24,514 nucleotides of DNA. It comes from Muribaculaceae bacterium (lineage in GTDB: Bacteria; Bacteroidota; Bacteroidia; Bacteroidales; Muribaculaceae). Positions within the stretch are counted from its first letter, which is position 1. Every line of letters begins with the position of its first letter. The DNA lies in assembly GCA_009775225.1 (NCBI GenBank), contig VSPE01000034.1, forward strand, positions 1 through 24,514, in the 5' to 3' direction. Both the position numbers and the translations under genes were made by a program. The notes under the pieces were generated by a model that was not told where the DNA came from, made no database searches, and worked only from the letters and a program-made list of their open reading frames with translations. Below, piece after piece: positions 1 through 7,629 of this stretch.

Positions 1-76
1 CGTAACTCACTGAAACATCGCGGCTTCCGACTGCCAACCACTCACTTAATATTGCACGTTTCGTTTTTGCCCCCAT
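1..76 (-). CDS. Start of an unidentified gene, cut by the left window edge
   Basis: Reading the minus strand from an ATG at 76 gives an open frame of 25 codons that runs off the window, beginning MGAKTKRAILSEWL. A GGAAG sequence lies about 6 nt before the ATG, a plausible ribosome binding site. The gene would start 62 nt after the recG stop codon in the same direction, so it could be the next member of the same transcription unit. The fragment is too short to assign to a family. A chance open frame cannot be excluded, although the frame, the GGAAG and the spacing agree. Confidence 0.5.
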   Translation of the reverse strand, partial: MGAKTKRAILSEWLAVGSRDVSVSY

Positions 77-138
77 ATTATTCTTCCGGCTTTTTTTACT
101 ATGGCATCGAGCTGCAGATGCTGTTTTATAATTACGGT

Positions 139-2241
139 TCAGCTTATCTGGCTCCAGTCGGTGGTGCGGCTCAACATATCTTTGAGGGCCGCACTGAAAT
201 ATGCGTTGCCAGGAGACGTGAGCTCGGGGTCGGCATCGAGCAATGCTTCGGCTGCTTTTCGGGCCAACTGAATTATCTGGCCGTCTTTGGCGAGATTTGC
301 TATTTTCAGTTCGAAGGGTAGTCCGCTCTGCATGGTGCCTTCTATGTCGCCAGGGCCTCGCATCGACATATCGGCCTCGGCTATCACAAAGCCGTCGGTG
401 GTCGAGGTCATAAGCTCAAGACGCTCGCGTGTATTTGCGGCAATCTTACGCTTGCTCATGAGAATACAGTGCGAGCGGTCGGCGCCGCGCCCCACTCGTC
501 CGCGCAACTGATGCAGCTGAGACAGGCCGAAGCGCTCGGCGTTCTCTATTACCATAGTGGTGGCGTTCGGCACGTTCACGCCCACCTCGATTACGGTGGT
601 GGCAACCAGTACCGAGGCTTCGCCAGACGCGAACAGCGACATCTGCGCGTCTTTCTCGGCAGGTTTCATACGCCCGTGTACAAATGCGACTTTGTATGGA
701 GTGAAAATCCGGATTGCCGTTTCGTATCCTTCGGTCACACTCTTGAGGTCGAGTTTCTCGTTATCTTCTACAAGCGGATATACGATATATACCTGGTGTC
801 CGGCGTCGAGCTGGGCGCGTATGCCTCGCACTACCTGCTCGCGCTGCTCGTCGTATCGCAGGACGGTGGCCACGGGCTTGCGTCCCGGCGGAAGCTCGTC
901 GATTACCGACACGTCGAGGTCGCCGTAAACCGTCATGGCGAGAGTACGCGGGATAGGTGTTGCGGTCATTACCAGTACATGCGGCGGCACGACGCTTTTC
1001 TTCCACAGGCGTGCACGCTGCGCCACACCGAAGCGGTGCTGCTCGTCGATTACCACAAAGCCGAGGTTGCGGAATACAACCCTGTCTTCGATTACAGCGT
1101 GAGTTCCGACAAGGATATGTATAGAGCCGTTACGGAGACCTTCATCTATTTCGCGACGCTTTTTAGCGCGCGTGGAGCCGGTGAGCAACTGCACGTTCAG
1201 CCCGATTTTCGCGCCCAGTTCGCATAGTGTGGTGTGGTGCTGTGTGGCCAAAATTTCGGTAGGCGCCATTAGGCAGGCCTGAAAACCGTTGTCGATAGCG
1301 AGGAGCATGCACATCAGAGCCACCAGAGTCTTGCCGGAACCGACGTCGCCCTGTACGAGGCGGTTCATCTGCCTGCCCGACATTATATCGGCGCGCACCT
1401 CCTTTATTACACGTTTCTGCGCACCAGTCAGCTCAAAGGGTAGGCACTGATAGAAGAAATCGTTGAACCACTTGCCTACGCGCGGCATGATAAAGCCCTG
1501 TATGTCGGCTTTTCGGCGCCTCGACCGCATGAGCATGTCAGTCTGGATATAGAATACCTCTTCGAACTTCAGGCGGAGCCGCGCACTCTCGAGAGCCTGC
1601 GGCGAGGAGGGTATGTGCACGTTGCGGATAGCCTCGTCGAGACTCATCAGGCCGAGCGAACGCGACACGCTGTCAGGCAGTGTGTCGCGTAGCGGAGCAC
1701 GCAGATTGGCGAGGAAGGCGGTGATAAATCCGTGGAGCTGCTTTGAGCCGATATTGCGGTGCCGAAGCTTCTCGGTAAGCGGATATACAGCACGAATACC
1801 CGGGCCGGCCTCGACTGTTTCGGGCGGGTCGACCTCGGGGTGTGTCATCTGAAGGGTCTCGCGGAAGTACGAGGGCTTGCCGAAAAGCACATATTCACGG
1901 CCTGTGGCCAGACGCTTGCGCATTTCTCTCACTCCCTTGAACCACACACAGTCGATAGTGGCGGTGCCGTCGGAGAACAGTCCGATAAGCCTCATGGCGG
2001 CACCTTCTCCCACTACGTTGAAACTTATGAAGCGACCCCGCAACTGGAGCATCGGGAACTCGCCTGTGGCTCCGTGCAGGCTTCGCACGGAATAGGTGCG
2101 CGAGCGGTCGATGTAGCTTGTGGGGTAGTGACGCAGAAGGTCGTAGGCATTATGCAACCCCAGTTCCGAGCCAAGAAGCTTGGCTCGCTCGGGGCCTATG
2201 CCTTTCACAAATTTTATGTCGTAGTTGCGCAGCGACAGCAT
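139..2241 (-). CDS. recG: ATP-dependent DNA helicase RecG
   Basis: RecG is a superfamily 2 double-stranded DNA translocase that remodels stalled replication forks and branched recombination intermediates. The 700-residue product has the normal family length. An N-terminal helix-hairpin-like segment (KGIGPERAKLLG, about 13-24) and a wedge/OB-fold region (roughly 60-140) come before the helicase core. The core shows Walker A GDVGSGKT (298-305), the DEQH box (399-402), TATPIPRT (426-433), TTVIEVGVNVPNA (about 548-560) and QLRGRVGRG (578-586). The start at 2241 gives the expected N-terminus. The gene lies 19 nt after ispD, so co-transcription is likely. No terminator is visible between it and the partial gene at the left edge. 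Confidence 0.97.
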   Translation of the reverse strand: MLSLRNYDIKFVKGIGPERAKLLGSELGLHNAYDLLRHYPTSYIDRSRTYSVRSLHGATGEFPMLQLRGRFISFNVVGEGAAMRLIGLFSDGTATIDCVWFKGVREMRKRLATGREYVLFGKPSYFRETLQMTHPEVDPPETVEAGPGIRAVYPLTEKLRHRNIGSKQLHGFITAFLANLRAPLRDTLPDSVSRSLGLMSLDEAIRNVHIPSSPQALESARLRLKFEEVFYIQTDMLMRSRRRKADIQGFIMPRVGKWFNDFFYQCLPFELTGAQKRVIKEVRADIMSGRQMNRLVQGDVGSGKTLVALMCMLLAIDNGFQACLMAPTEILATQHHTTLCELGAKIGLNVQLLTGSTRAKKRREIDEGLRNGSIHILVGTHAVIEDRVVFRNLGFVVIDEQHRFGVAQRARLWKKSVVPPHVLVMTATPIPRTLAMTVYGDLDVSVIDELPPGRKPVATVLRYDEQREQVVRGIRAQLDAGHQVYIVYPLVEDNEKLDLKSVTEGYETAIRIFTPYKVAFVHGRMKPAEKDAQMSLFASGEASVLVATTVIEVGVNVPNATTMVIENAERFGLSQLHQLRGRVGRGADRSHCILMSKRKIAANTRERLELMTSTTDGFVIAEADMSMRGPGDIEGTMQSGLPFELKIANLAKDGQIIQLARKAAEALLDADPELTSPGNAYFSAALKDMLSRTTDWSQIS

Positions 2242-2260
2242 AGTCCGAAGCAGGTACTCT

Positions 2261-2998
2261 CTAAATAATATACGGTTTTGGAGTGGCCATAAGCACCTCG
2301 GCTATGGCAATATCGCTCGGATGCGTGATTTTTATATTCTGAGGGTGTCCGGCAATATAAGAGATATCCACACCGCCGAACGCCCCTGCCACGGCAGCAT
2401 CGTCGGCCATGACCGTTCCAGCCGCCTTGCGGTAGGCATCGCGCAGCATGGCTGCTTTGAACGCCTGCGGAGTCTGCACGGTGCGGAAGCGCTCGCGGTC
2501 GGCCGGACGGAGTGCGTCGCCGCAAACCTCGGAAATGGCTTCGGTTAGCGGTAGTGCCGGGACGAGAGCCTGAATGTCGGTGCCGGATATACGGTCGGCC
2601 AGGACGCGTACCATGTCGGTATTGACAAGGGGGCGCGCACCGTCGTGAATGAGCACTACGGCATCGGCGCAGGACGGCTCGATTACTGCGAGGGCGTTGC
2701 ATACCGACTCGGAGCGCGACGCTCCGCCGCGTACGATTGTAACGGGCGGAGTGGCGTAGTTCACAATTATCTCGTTCCAGCGTTCACGCCCGTCGTCTGA
2801 CAGGACGAGGATTATATGAGAGTGCGGCAAAGCGCTATGCAGCCGCTCTACAGTGTGCAGCAGAACCGGCTTGCCGCACAGAGGCAGGAACTGCTTGGGA
2901 ACGACCGAGCCGAAGCGTGTACCGGAACCGGCGGCGACAATGACTGTGTATACATTGCCGCCGCCGATATTGTTATGTTCGGAAGTGTTGTTTACCAT
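2261..2998 (-). CDS. ispD: 2-C-methyl-D-erythritol 4-phosphate cytidylyltransferase (IspD)
   Basis: IspD transfers CMP from CTP to methylerythritol phosphate, the third step of the MEP pathway to isopentenyl diphosphate, in the cytosol. The 245-residue protein has the nucleotide-binding loop IVAAGSGTRFG (20-30) with PKQF shortly after (34-37), GGASRSESV (91-99) and HDGARPLV (118-125), all typical of IspD. About 18 residues precede the usual start of the first strand and form a low-complexity N/G-rich extension. I see no nearer in-frame ATG. The chosen ATG at 2998 overlaps the glyA stop by 7 nt, which suggests translational coupling. A paralogous ribitol-phosphate cytidylyltransferase is the main alternative, but it is less likely here. 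Confidence 0.93.
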   Translation of the reverse strand: MVNNTSEHNNIGGGNVYTVIVAAGSGTRFGSVVPKQFLPLCGKPVLLHTVERLHSALPHSHIILVLSDDGRERWNEIIVNYATPPVTIVRGGASRSESVCNALAVIEPSCADAVVLIHDGARPLVNTDMVRVLADRISGTDIQALVPALPLTEAISEVCGDALRPADRERFRTVQTPQAFKAAMLRDAYRKAAGTVMADDAAVAGAFGGVDISYIAGHPQNIKITHPSDIAIAEVLMATPKPYII

Positions 2999-4272
2999 GC
3001 GAAGATAGGACGGTCGTGCATCATGCCGTTGACAGCCTTGGCTACGGCAGCGATGCCTGCACGGTCTTCGGGTGCAGAAAGGACGGTGTCAATCATTTCG
3101 GCGATGTCGCCCATGAGGTCGGGAGTAAGACCGCGGGTGGTGATAGCCGGAGTGCCGAGACGGATACCCGAGGTCTGGAAGGGCGAGCGGCTGTCGAAGG
3201 GAACCATGTTCTTGTTCGCAGTGATTTCGGCTTCTACGAGCACCTTTTCGGCTACCTTGCCGGTGAGTTCGGGGAACTTGGTGCGGAGGTCGACGAGGAT
3301 GCAGTGGTTGTCGGTACCGCCCGAAACAATCTTGTATCCCATATCGTGGAGAGCGCCTGCGAGGGCCGCGGCATTCTCCTTAACCTGTTTCTGATAAGTG
3401 GTAAATTCGGGCTGGAGCGCTTCGTGGAAAGCCACAGCCTTGCCTGCGATGACGTGTTCGAGTGGGCCGCCCTGCACGCCGGGGAATACGGCGGAGTCGA
3501 GAAGCTGCGACATCATGCGGATTTCGCCTTTGGGCGATTTTTTGCCCCAGGGGTTCTCGAAGTCCTTGCCCATAAGTATGATACCACCGCGGGGGCCACG
3601 GAGAGTTTTGTGAGTGGTCGAGGTGACGATGTGGGCATACTTTACAGGGTTATCGAGCAGACCGGCTGCGATAAGACCTGCGGGATGAGCCATATCCACC
3701 ATGTATATAGCACCGATTTCGTCGGCTACGCGGCGCATGCGGGCATAGTCCCATTCGCGCGAGTATGCACTTGCGCCGCCTATGATGAGGCGGGGACGCT
3801 CGCGGCGGCAAGTCTCCTCAAAGGCATCGTAGTCTACGAGGCCTGTCTCGGCGTCGACGTTGTACTCGAGAGCCTGGAAAACGAGGCCGGAGAAGTTTAC
3901 TGGGCTGCCGTGGCTGAGGTGTCCGCCGTGGCTGAGGTTAAGTCCGATAAACTTGTCGCCTGGCTTGAGGCATGCCATGAATACGGCCATGTTTGCCTGA
4001 GCGCCGGAGTGGGGCTGCACGTTGGCGTATTCGGCTCCGAAGAGACGTTTCACACGTTCGATAGCAAGAGCCTCAACCTGGTCTACGACCTGGCATCCGC
4101 CGTAGTAACGGTGTCCGGGATAGCCTTCGGCATACTTGTTTGTCAGGCATGAGCCCATTGCGCGCATCACGTCGTCGCTCACATAGTTTTCGGAAGCGAT
4201 GAGTTCGATGCCGTCTTTTTGGCGGCGGTGTTCGGCTGCGATAAGGTCGAAAAGTGCGGTGTCGGTCAGCAT
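2992..4272 (-). CDS. glyA: Serine hydroxymethyltransferase
   Basis: GlyA is a PLP enzyme that interconverts serine plus tetrahydrofolate with glycine plus 5,10-methylene-THF, the main source of one-carbon units for thymidylate and purine synthesis. The 426-residue sequence matches the bacterial length. It shows ELIASENYVS near residue 23, GYPGHRYYGG (50-59), and the cofactor site TSTTHKTLRGPRGG with the Schiff-base lysine at about 222. The start is 28 nt after the flavin-reductase-like gene, in the same direction, and the stop overlaps the ispD start. The link to pyrBI suggests shared control of nucleotide precursor supply, which is inference. Confidence 0.97.
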   Translation of the reverse strand: MLTDTALFDLIAAEHRRQKDGIELIASENYVSDDVMRAMGSCLTNKYAEGYPGHRYYGGCQVVDQVEALAIERVKRLFGAEYANVQPHSGAQANMAVFMACLKPGDKFIGLNLSHGGHLSHGSPVNFSGLVFQALEYNVDAETGLVDYDAFEETCRRERPRLIIGGASAYSREWDYARMRRVADEIGAIYMVDMAHPAGLIAAGLLDNPVKYAHIVTSTTHKTLRGPRGGIILMGKDFENPWGKKSPKGEIRMMSQLLDSAVFPGVQGGPLEHVIAGKAVAFHEALQPEFTTYQKQVKENAAALAGALHDMGYKIVSGGTDNHCILVDLRTKFPELTGKVAEKVLVEAEITANKNMVPFDSRSPFQTSGIRLGTPAITTRGLTPDLMGDIAEMIDTVLSAPEDRAGIAAVAKAVNGMMHDRPIFAW

Positions 4273-4300
4273 TATACTATATTGATTTGGTTGATAGTTA

Positions 4301-4870
4301 CTATTCTGATGTTTTTTTCTTTACAGAGAAGCCGAAGGTGCCGAGCTTGTCGCCCTGCGTGTAGTAGGCACCGTGGCTGTAGCTCATCAGCCCTGCATCT
4401 TCGAGGCGGAATTTGCCTGTTTCGGCATCCATGTATCGTTCGTCGGCGAGCACATTGACAATTTTAGCCATGAACATGTGGTGAGTACCCAACGGCAGAA
4501 CGGATGTCACGCGACATTCGAGCGAGAGGGGAGCTTCCTCCACGGCCGGACATTCGACAGCCACGCCGTCGTAGCGATGCAGGCCGCAGTCGGCCCATTT
4601 GTCGGAGTCGCGTCCCGAGCGTACGCCGCAATAGTCGGTCGCCTTAGCCATTTCGGCAGTGGTGAGATTGACGGTAAACTGCATGTTTGCCTTAATCAGC
4701 CCGTAGGAATATCGTTCTGGGCGGACGGAGATGTAGAGCAAGGCAGGGTCGGTGCATATTATGCCCGTCCAGGCAACCGTGAAGAGATTGGAGTGCTCGC
4801 GGTTGCCGCAGCTTACCAGAGCGGCAGGCAGGGGATAGAGCAGAGTGCCCGGCTTCCAGTTCTGTTTCAT
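4301..4870 (-). CDS. Flavin reductase-like (FMN-binding split barrel) protein
   Basis: The 189-residue product resembles the flavin-reductase-like domain family, small FMN-binding split-barrel proteins that reduce flavins with NAD(P)H or simply bind FMN. The family-like parts are the N-terminal segment (LLYPLPAALVSCG and the following WTGIICTDPALLYISVRPERYSY) and a central FTVNLTT strand, with an SGRDSDKW segment after it. The physiological substrate cannot be read from the sequence. The start codon sits directly after the pyrI stop and the gene precedes glyA, so it lies in the middle of a metabolic operon. A link to dihydroorotate or folate redox chemistry would be speculation. Confidence 0.85.
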   Translation of the reverse strand: MKQNWKPGTLLYPLPAALVSCGNREHSNLFTVAWTGIICTDPALLYISVRPERYSYGLIKANMQFTVNLTTAEMAKATDYCGVRSGRDSDKWADCGLHRYDGVAVECPAVEEAPLSLECRVTSVLPLGTHHMFMAKIVNVLADERYMDAETGKFRLEDAGLMSYSHGAYYTQGDKLGTFGFSVKKKTSE

Positions 4871-5335
4871 TTATTTTATAATCTCGATATCAGAGCTTTT
4901 ATATGTGTGTCCGCAGTAATGGCAGCGGAGTTCCACGTCTTCGCGGTTCACAACCTCGAAGCGAGTGGGTGTCGGTTCGTGGTTCGTGATACACTTGGGG
5001 TTGCCGCAGCGGACAAGACCGACAAGAGTGTCGGAGAGAACTACGGGACGCTTTTCCACTACCTCGTAGTCACGGATTATGTTCACAATAGCCGAGGGTG
5101 CTATGATAGCTATCCGGTTAAGTTCATCTTCGGAAAACTCAACCTCGGCAACCTTTATTATACCCTTGCTGCCAAGTTTGTTGCTTTGAAGGTTATTGCC
5201 TATTGTCACTGATGTGTCGAGGCCTTCTATGCCGAGAATCCGCACGGCGCGGAAGAGAGCCTTCGAAGGTATATGGTCTATGACGGTGCCGTTGCGAAGA
5301 GCTGCTACGGCGAGTTCTTTCAGTTCTTTAGTCAT
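4871..5335 (-). CDS. pyrI: Aspartate carbamoyltransferase regulatory subunit
   Basis: PyrI binds the allosteric effectors (CTP and UTP inhibit, ATP activates in the E. coli enzyme) and pairs with PyrB catalytic trimers. The 154-residue protein has the typical length. The N-terminal effector domain includes NGTVIDHIP (15-23). The C-terminal zinc domain has four cysteines at 110, 115, 138 and 141 (Cx4C and Cx2C), which position the contact with PyrB. The ATG at 5335 overlaps the pyrB stop by 8 nt, so the two subunits are very likely translationally coupled. This indicates a class B, allosterically controlled ATCase. Confidence 0.97.
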   Translation of the reverse strand: MTKELKELAVAALRNGTVIDHIPSKALFRAVRILGIEGLDTSVTIGNNLQSNKLGSKGIIKVAEVEFSEDELNRIAIIAPSAIVNIIRDYEVVEKRPVVLSDTLVGLVRCGNPKCITNHEPTPTRFEVVNREDVELRCHYCGHTYKSSDIEIIK

Positions 5336-6254
5336 TGCTGCGGGGGTCTATTCCTAATGCACGTGTTAATATGGCCTGACGGGCGAATACGCCGTTACGG
5401 GCCTGTTCGAAGTAGTAAGCCTTATCGTTGTCGTCGACATCGCGGTCAACCTCATTTACACGTGGAAGGGGGTGGAGAATACGGAGGTTCGGTTTAGCAC
5501 CTGCGAGCATGGCATTGCGCAGCGTGTAGAGGTTTTTCACTTTCTCGTACTCCATGGCATCGGAGAAGCGCTCTCGCTGCACGCGTGTCATATATAGTAT
5601 GTCGCTGCTGTTTATTACCTCGGGGGAGAAGTCGGTGTGCTCGGCATACTCGAGGCCTTCTTGGCGGCAAATCTCGAGGTAGGGCTCGGGCATGCGGAGC
5701 TGTGGAGAGCTTACGAAATTGAAGCGGGGCTTGAAGTAGCGGAGCGCCATGACCAGCGAGTGCACGGTGCGGCCGTATTTCAGGTCTCCGACCATAGTTA
5801 TGGTAAGCCCTTCGAGAGTGCCTTGAGTCTTGAGAATGGAGTAGAGGTCGAGCATTGTCTGCGACGGGTGTTGGTTGGAGCCATCGCCTGCATTGACAAC
5901 AGGCACATCAGTTACTTCGGTAGCATATCGGGCGGCACCTTCGAGGAAGTGGCGCATAACGATTATGTCGGCGTAATTTGCTACCATTTTAATGGTGTCC
6001 TTCAGGGTTTCGCCTTTTGATGTGCTTGATGTTGATGCGTCGGAGAAGCCTATTACGCGGCCTCCGAGACGGTTTACAGCGGTTTCAAAACTGAGACGGG
6101 TTCTGGTGGACGGCTCGAAGAATAGCGTTGCCACGACTTTGCCGTCGAGGATTTTGCTGTTGGGGTGAGCCTCGAAGTAGCGGGCGCGCTCCAACAAGTC
6201 GAGCATTTCTTGCTTGTCAATGTCGTCGATGGCGACAAAACTGCGACTGTTCAT
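5328..6254 (-). CDS. pyrB: Aspartate carbamoyltransferase catalytic subunit
   Basis: PyrB condenses carbamoyl phosphate with aspartate, the committed step of pyrimidine synthesis. The 308-residue protein is close to the E. coli length. Carbamoyl-phosphate-binding residues are seen in EPSTRTRLSFE (47-57, STRT 49-52), the mobile-loop lysine is in SKGET (79-83, Lys80), HPSQ is at 129-132 and HPLPR at 261-265. It is the first gene of the leftward cluster, and its start faces dnaN across a 211-nt divergent promoter region. I see no UTP-attenuation leader of the enterobacterial kind. Confidence 0.98.
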   Translation of the reverse strand: MNSRSFVAIDDIDKQEMLDLLERARYFEAHPNSKILDGKVVATLFFEPSTRTRLSFETAVNRLGGRVIGFSDASTSSTSKGETLKDTIKMVANYADIIVMRHFLEGAARYATEVTDVPVVNAGDGSNQHPSQTMLDLYSILKTQGTLEGLTITMVGDLKYGRTVHSLVMALRYFKPRFNFVSSPQLRMPEPYLEICRQEGLEYAEHTDFSPEVINSSDILYMTRVQRERFSDAMEYEKVKNLYTLRNAMLAGAKPNLRILHPLPRVNEVDRDVDDNDKAYYFEQARNGVFARQAILTRALGIDPRSND

Positions 6255-6277
6255 ATATGTGTAGAGTGATGTATCGG

Positions 6278-6311
6278 CAAAATTACAAAAAAACGCTCAT
6301 TCAAGAGCAAA
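6278..6311 (-). promoter_or_regulatory. Possible promoter of the pyrB-to-recG cluster
   Basis: On the minus strand TAATTTTG (plus positions 6278-6285) fits the Bacteroidetes -7 consensus TAnnTTTG. The nearest TTTG (6308-6311) lies 22 nt upstream, longer than the usual 19-20 nt. Transcription would begin about 20 nt before the pyrB start. Confidence 0.45.
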
Positions 6312-6367
6312 CTTCGGGCTATAAATATTGTCATAAAATTATTTTTGCCGGGAGTGTCGGCAATCGT

Positions 6368-6398
6368 TTTGCGGTTTAAGGAAAATGTGCTAAATTTG
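6368..6398 (+). promoter_or_regulatory. Bacteroidetes-type promoter of dnaN
   Basis: TTTG at 6368-6371 and TAAATTTG at 6391-6398 are separated by 19 nt, matching the primary sigma factor consensus of the phylum (TTTG, about 19-20 nt, TAnnTTTG). The transcript would start near 6404, leaving a leader of about 60 nt. Confidence 0.75.
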
Positions 6399-6410
6399 TA
6401 GGTTGTTAGT

Positions 6411-6423
6411 GCGCCTCAGGCGC
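6411..6423 (+). other. Small GC hairpin in the dnaN leader
   Basis: GCGCC and GGCGC flank a TCA loop, giving a 5-bp perfect stem just downstream of the predicted dnaN transcription start. It could stabilise the 5' end of the mRNA. No T-run follows, so it is not a terminator. Confidence 0.4.
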
Positions 6424-6465
6424 CCGCAAATCACATGTATAATATAATACACAGCATATACCGCA

Positions 6466-7593
6466 ATGAAATTCAACATCTCGAGCAAGGCTCTCTACAA
6501 CGCCACATCGGCTGTAAGCAAGGTCATCAACTCAAAGAATGCACTTGCCATACTCGACAACTTCTTTATCAAGCTCGAAGGCAACGAACTCACTATCACA
6601 GGCTCCGACCAGGAGAACGCCCTCACTGCGCGTCTTGAGGTATCGGGCTGCAAGGGCGAAGGAGCTTTCTGTCTGGGCGCACGCCGCCTTGTGGAGCTGC
6701 TCAAGGAGCTTCCCGACCAGGGTGTGGAAGTAAATGTGAATGAAGAGACACTTGAGGTACAGCTTTCGTACGCATCGGGGCATTATTCGTTTGTAGGTCT
6801 TCCCGGCGACCAATATCCTCACTTCACCGCCGATACTACGGGCGAGGCTATCAGCTTCTCGCTCGCCACCTCGCAGATGCTTGAAGGTCTCGACAATACG
6901 ATGTTTGCCGTCAGTGACGACGAATACCGCCAGATTATGCAGGGTGTGCTTCTCGATGTAGCGGAAGACGGCATTACTTTTGTCGCCACCGATACCCGCA
7001 AGCTGGTACGCTATATCGACCGTCGCACATCTCCCGGCGTAAAGGGTTCGTGCGTGCTCCCTCAGAAGCCGGCCACCATTATCAAGAACGTATTTGCCAA
7101 GGAAGAGTCGCTCAACTTTACCATGAACGCGCGCAATGCCATTATTCAGAGCGAGCGTTTCACCTTCCAGTGTACCTTCCTGAACGGCAACTATCCCGAC
7201 TACAACCGTGTGATACCTACCAAGAACTCGCTCGTGCTGACAGTAGACCGCCTGTCGCTGCTCAACGCCGTGCGTCGCGTGGGCATCTTCGTCGAGGTAG
7301 ACGGCGGACTGGAAAAATTCCGCATCACACCCGACAATATCCTCATCAAGAGCAACGACCCCAATCTGTGCACCAGCGCGCGCGAACAGGTGCCTTGCTC
7401 GTTCACAGGCAGTGAACTCACCATAGGCTTCAGTGCGAACTATCTCATGGAGATACTTACCACTCTCAAGGGCTCGGAAGTAATCGTCAACCTCGGCGAT
7501 GCCGGACGTCCCGGCGTGTTCCGCCCAGGCGAAGAGCCCGACAACACAGAGCTGGTAATGCTCCTCATGCCTATGACCGTAGGCGATTTCTAA
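6466..7593 (+). CDS. dnaN: DNA polymerase III sliding clamp (beta subunit)
   Basis: DnaN forms the dimeric ring that tethers DNA polymerase III and many repair factors to DNA. The 375-residue protein starts MKFNISSKALYNATSAVSKVI, a standard DnaN N-terminus. It shows the VATDTRKL-type segment at the end of the second domain's first half, the FLNGNYPDYNRVIP stretch near 240 that is diagnostic of the family, and the C-terminal LLMPMTVGDF. As in other Bacteroidetes, it is not beside dnaA here. It opens a plus-strand unit with DNA metabolism genes downstream, and the next start is 36 nt after its stop. Confidence 0.97.
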   Translation: MKFNISSKALYNATSAVSKVINSKNALAILDNFFIKLEGNELTITGSDQENALTARLEVSGCKGEGAFCLGARRLVELLKELPDQGVEVNVNEETLEVQLSYASGHYSFVGLPGDQYPHFTADTTGEAISFSLATSQMLEGLDNTMFAVSDDEYRQIMQGVLLDVAEDGITFVATDTRKLVRYIDRRTSPGVKGSCVLPQKPATIIKNVFAKEESLNFTMNARNAIIQSERFTFQCTFLNGNYPDYNRVIPTKNSLVLTVDRLSLLNAVRRVGIFVEVDGGLEKFRITPDNILIKSNDPNLCTSAREQVPCSFTGSELTIGFSANYLMEILTTLKGSEVIVNLGDAGRPGVFRPGEEPDNTELVMLLMPMTVGDF

Positions 7594-7629
7594 TAACTTG
7601 TCAGGCGACGGACTCATACATATATAATA

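Noticed and set aside
3016..4152. Plus-strand open frame of 378 codons opposite glyA
   Set aside because: It is antisense to a certain glyA. Its composition mirrors the complement, and there is no family feature.
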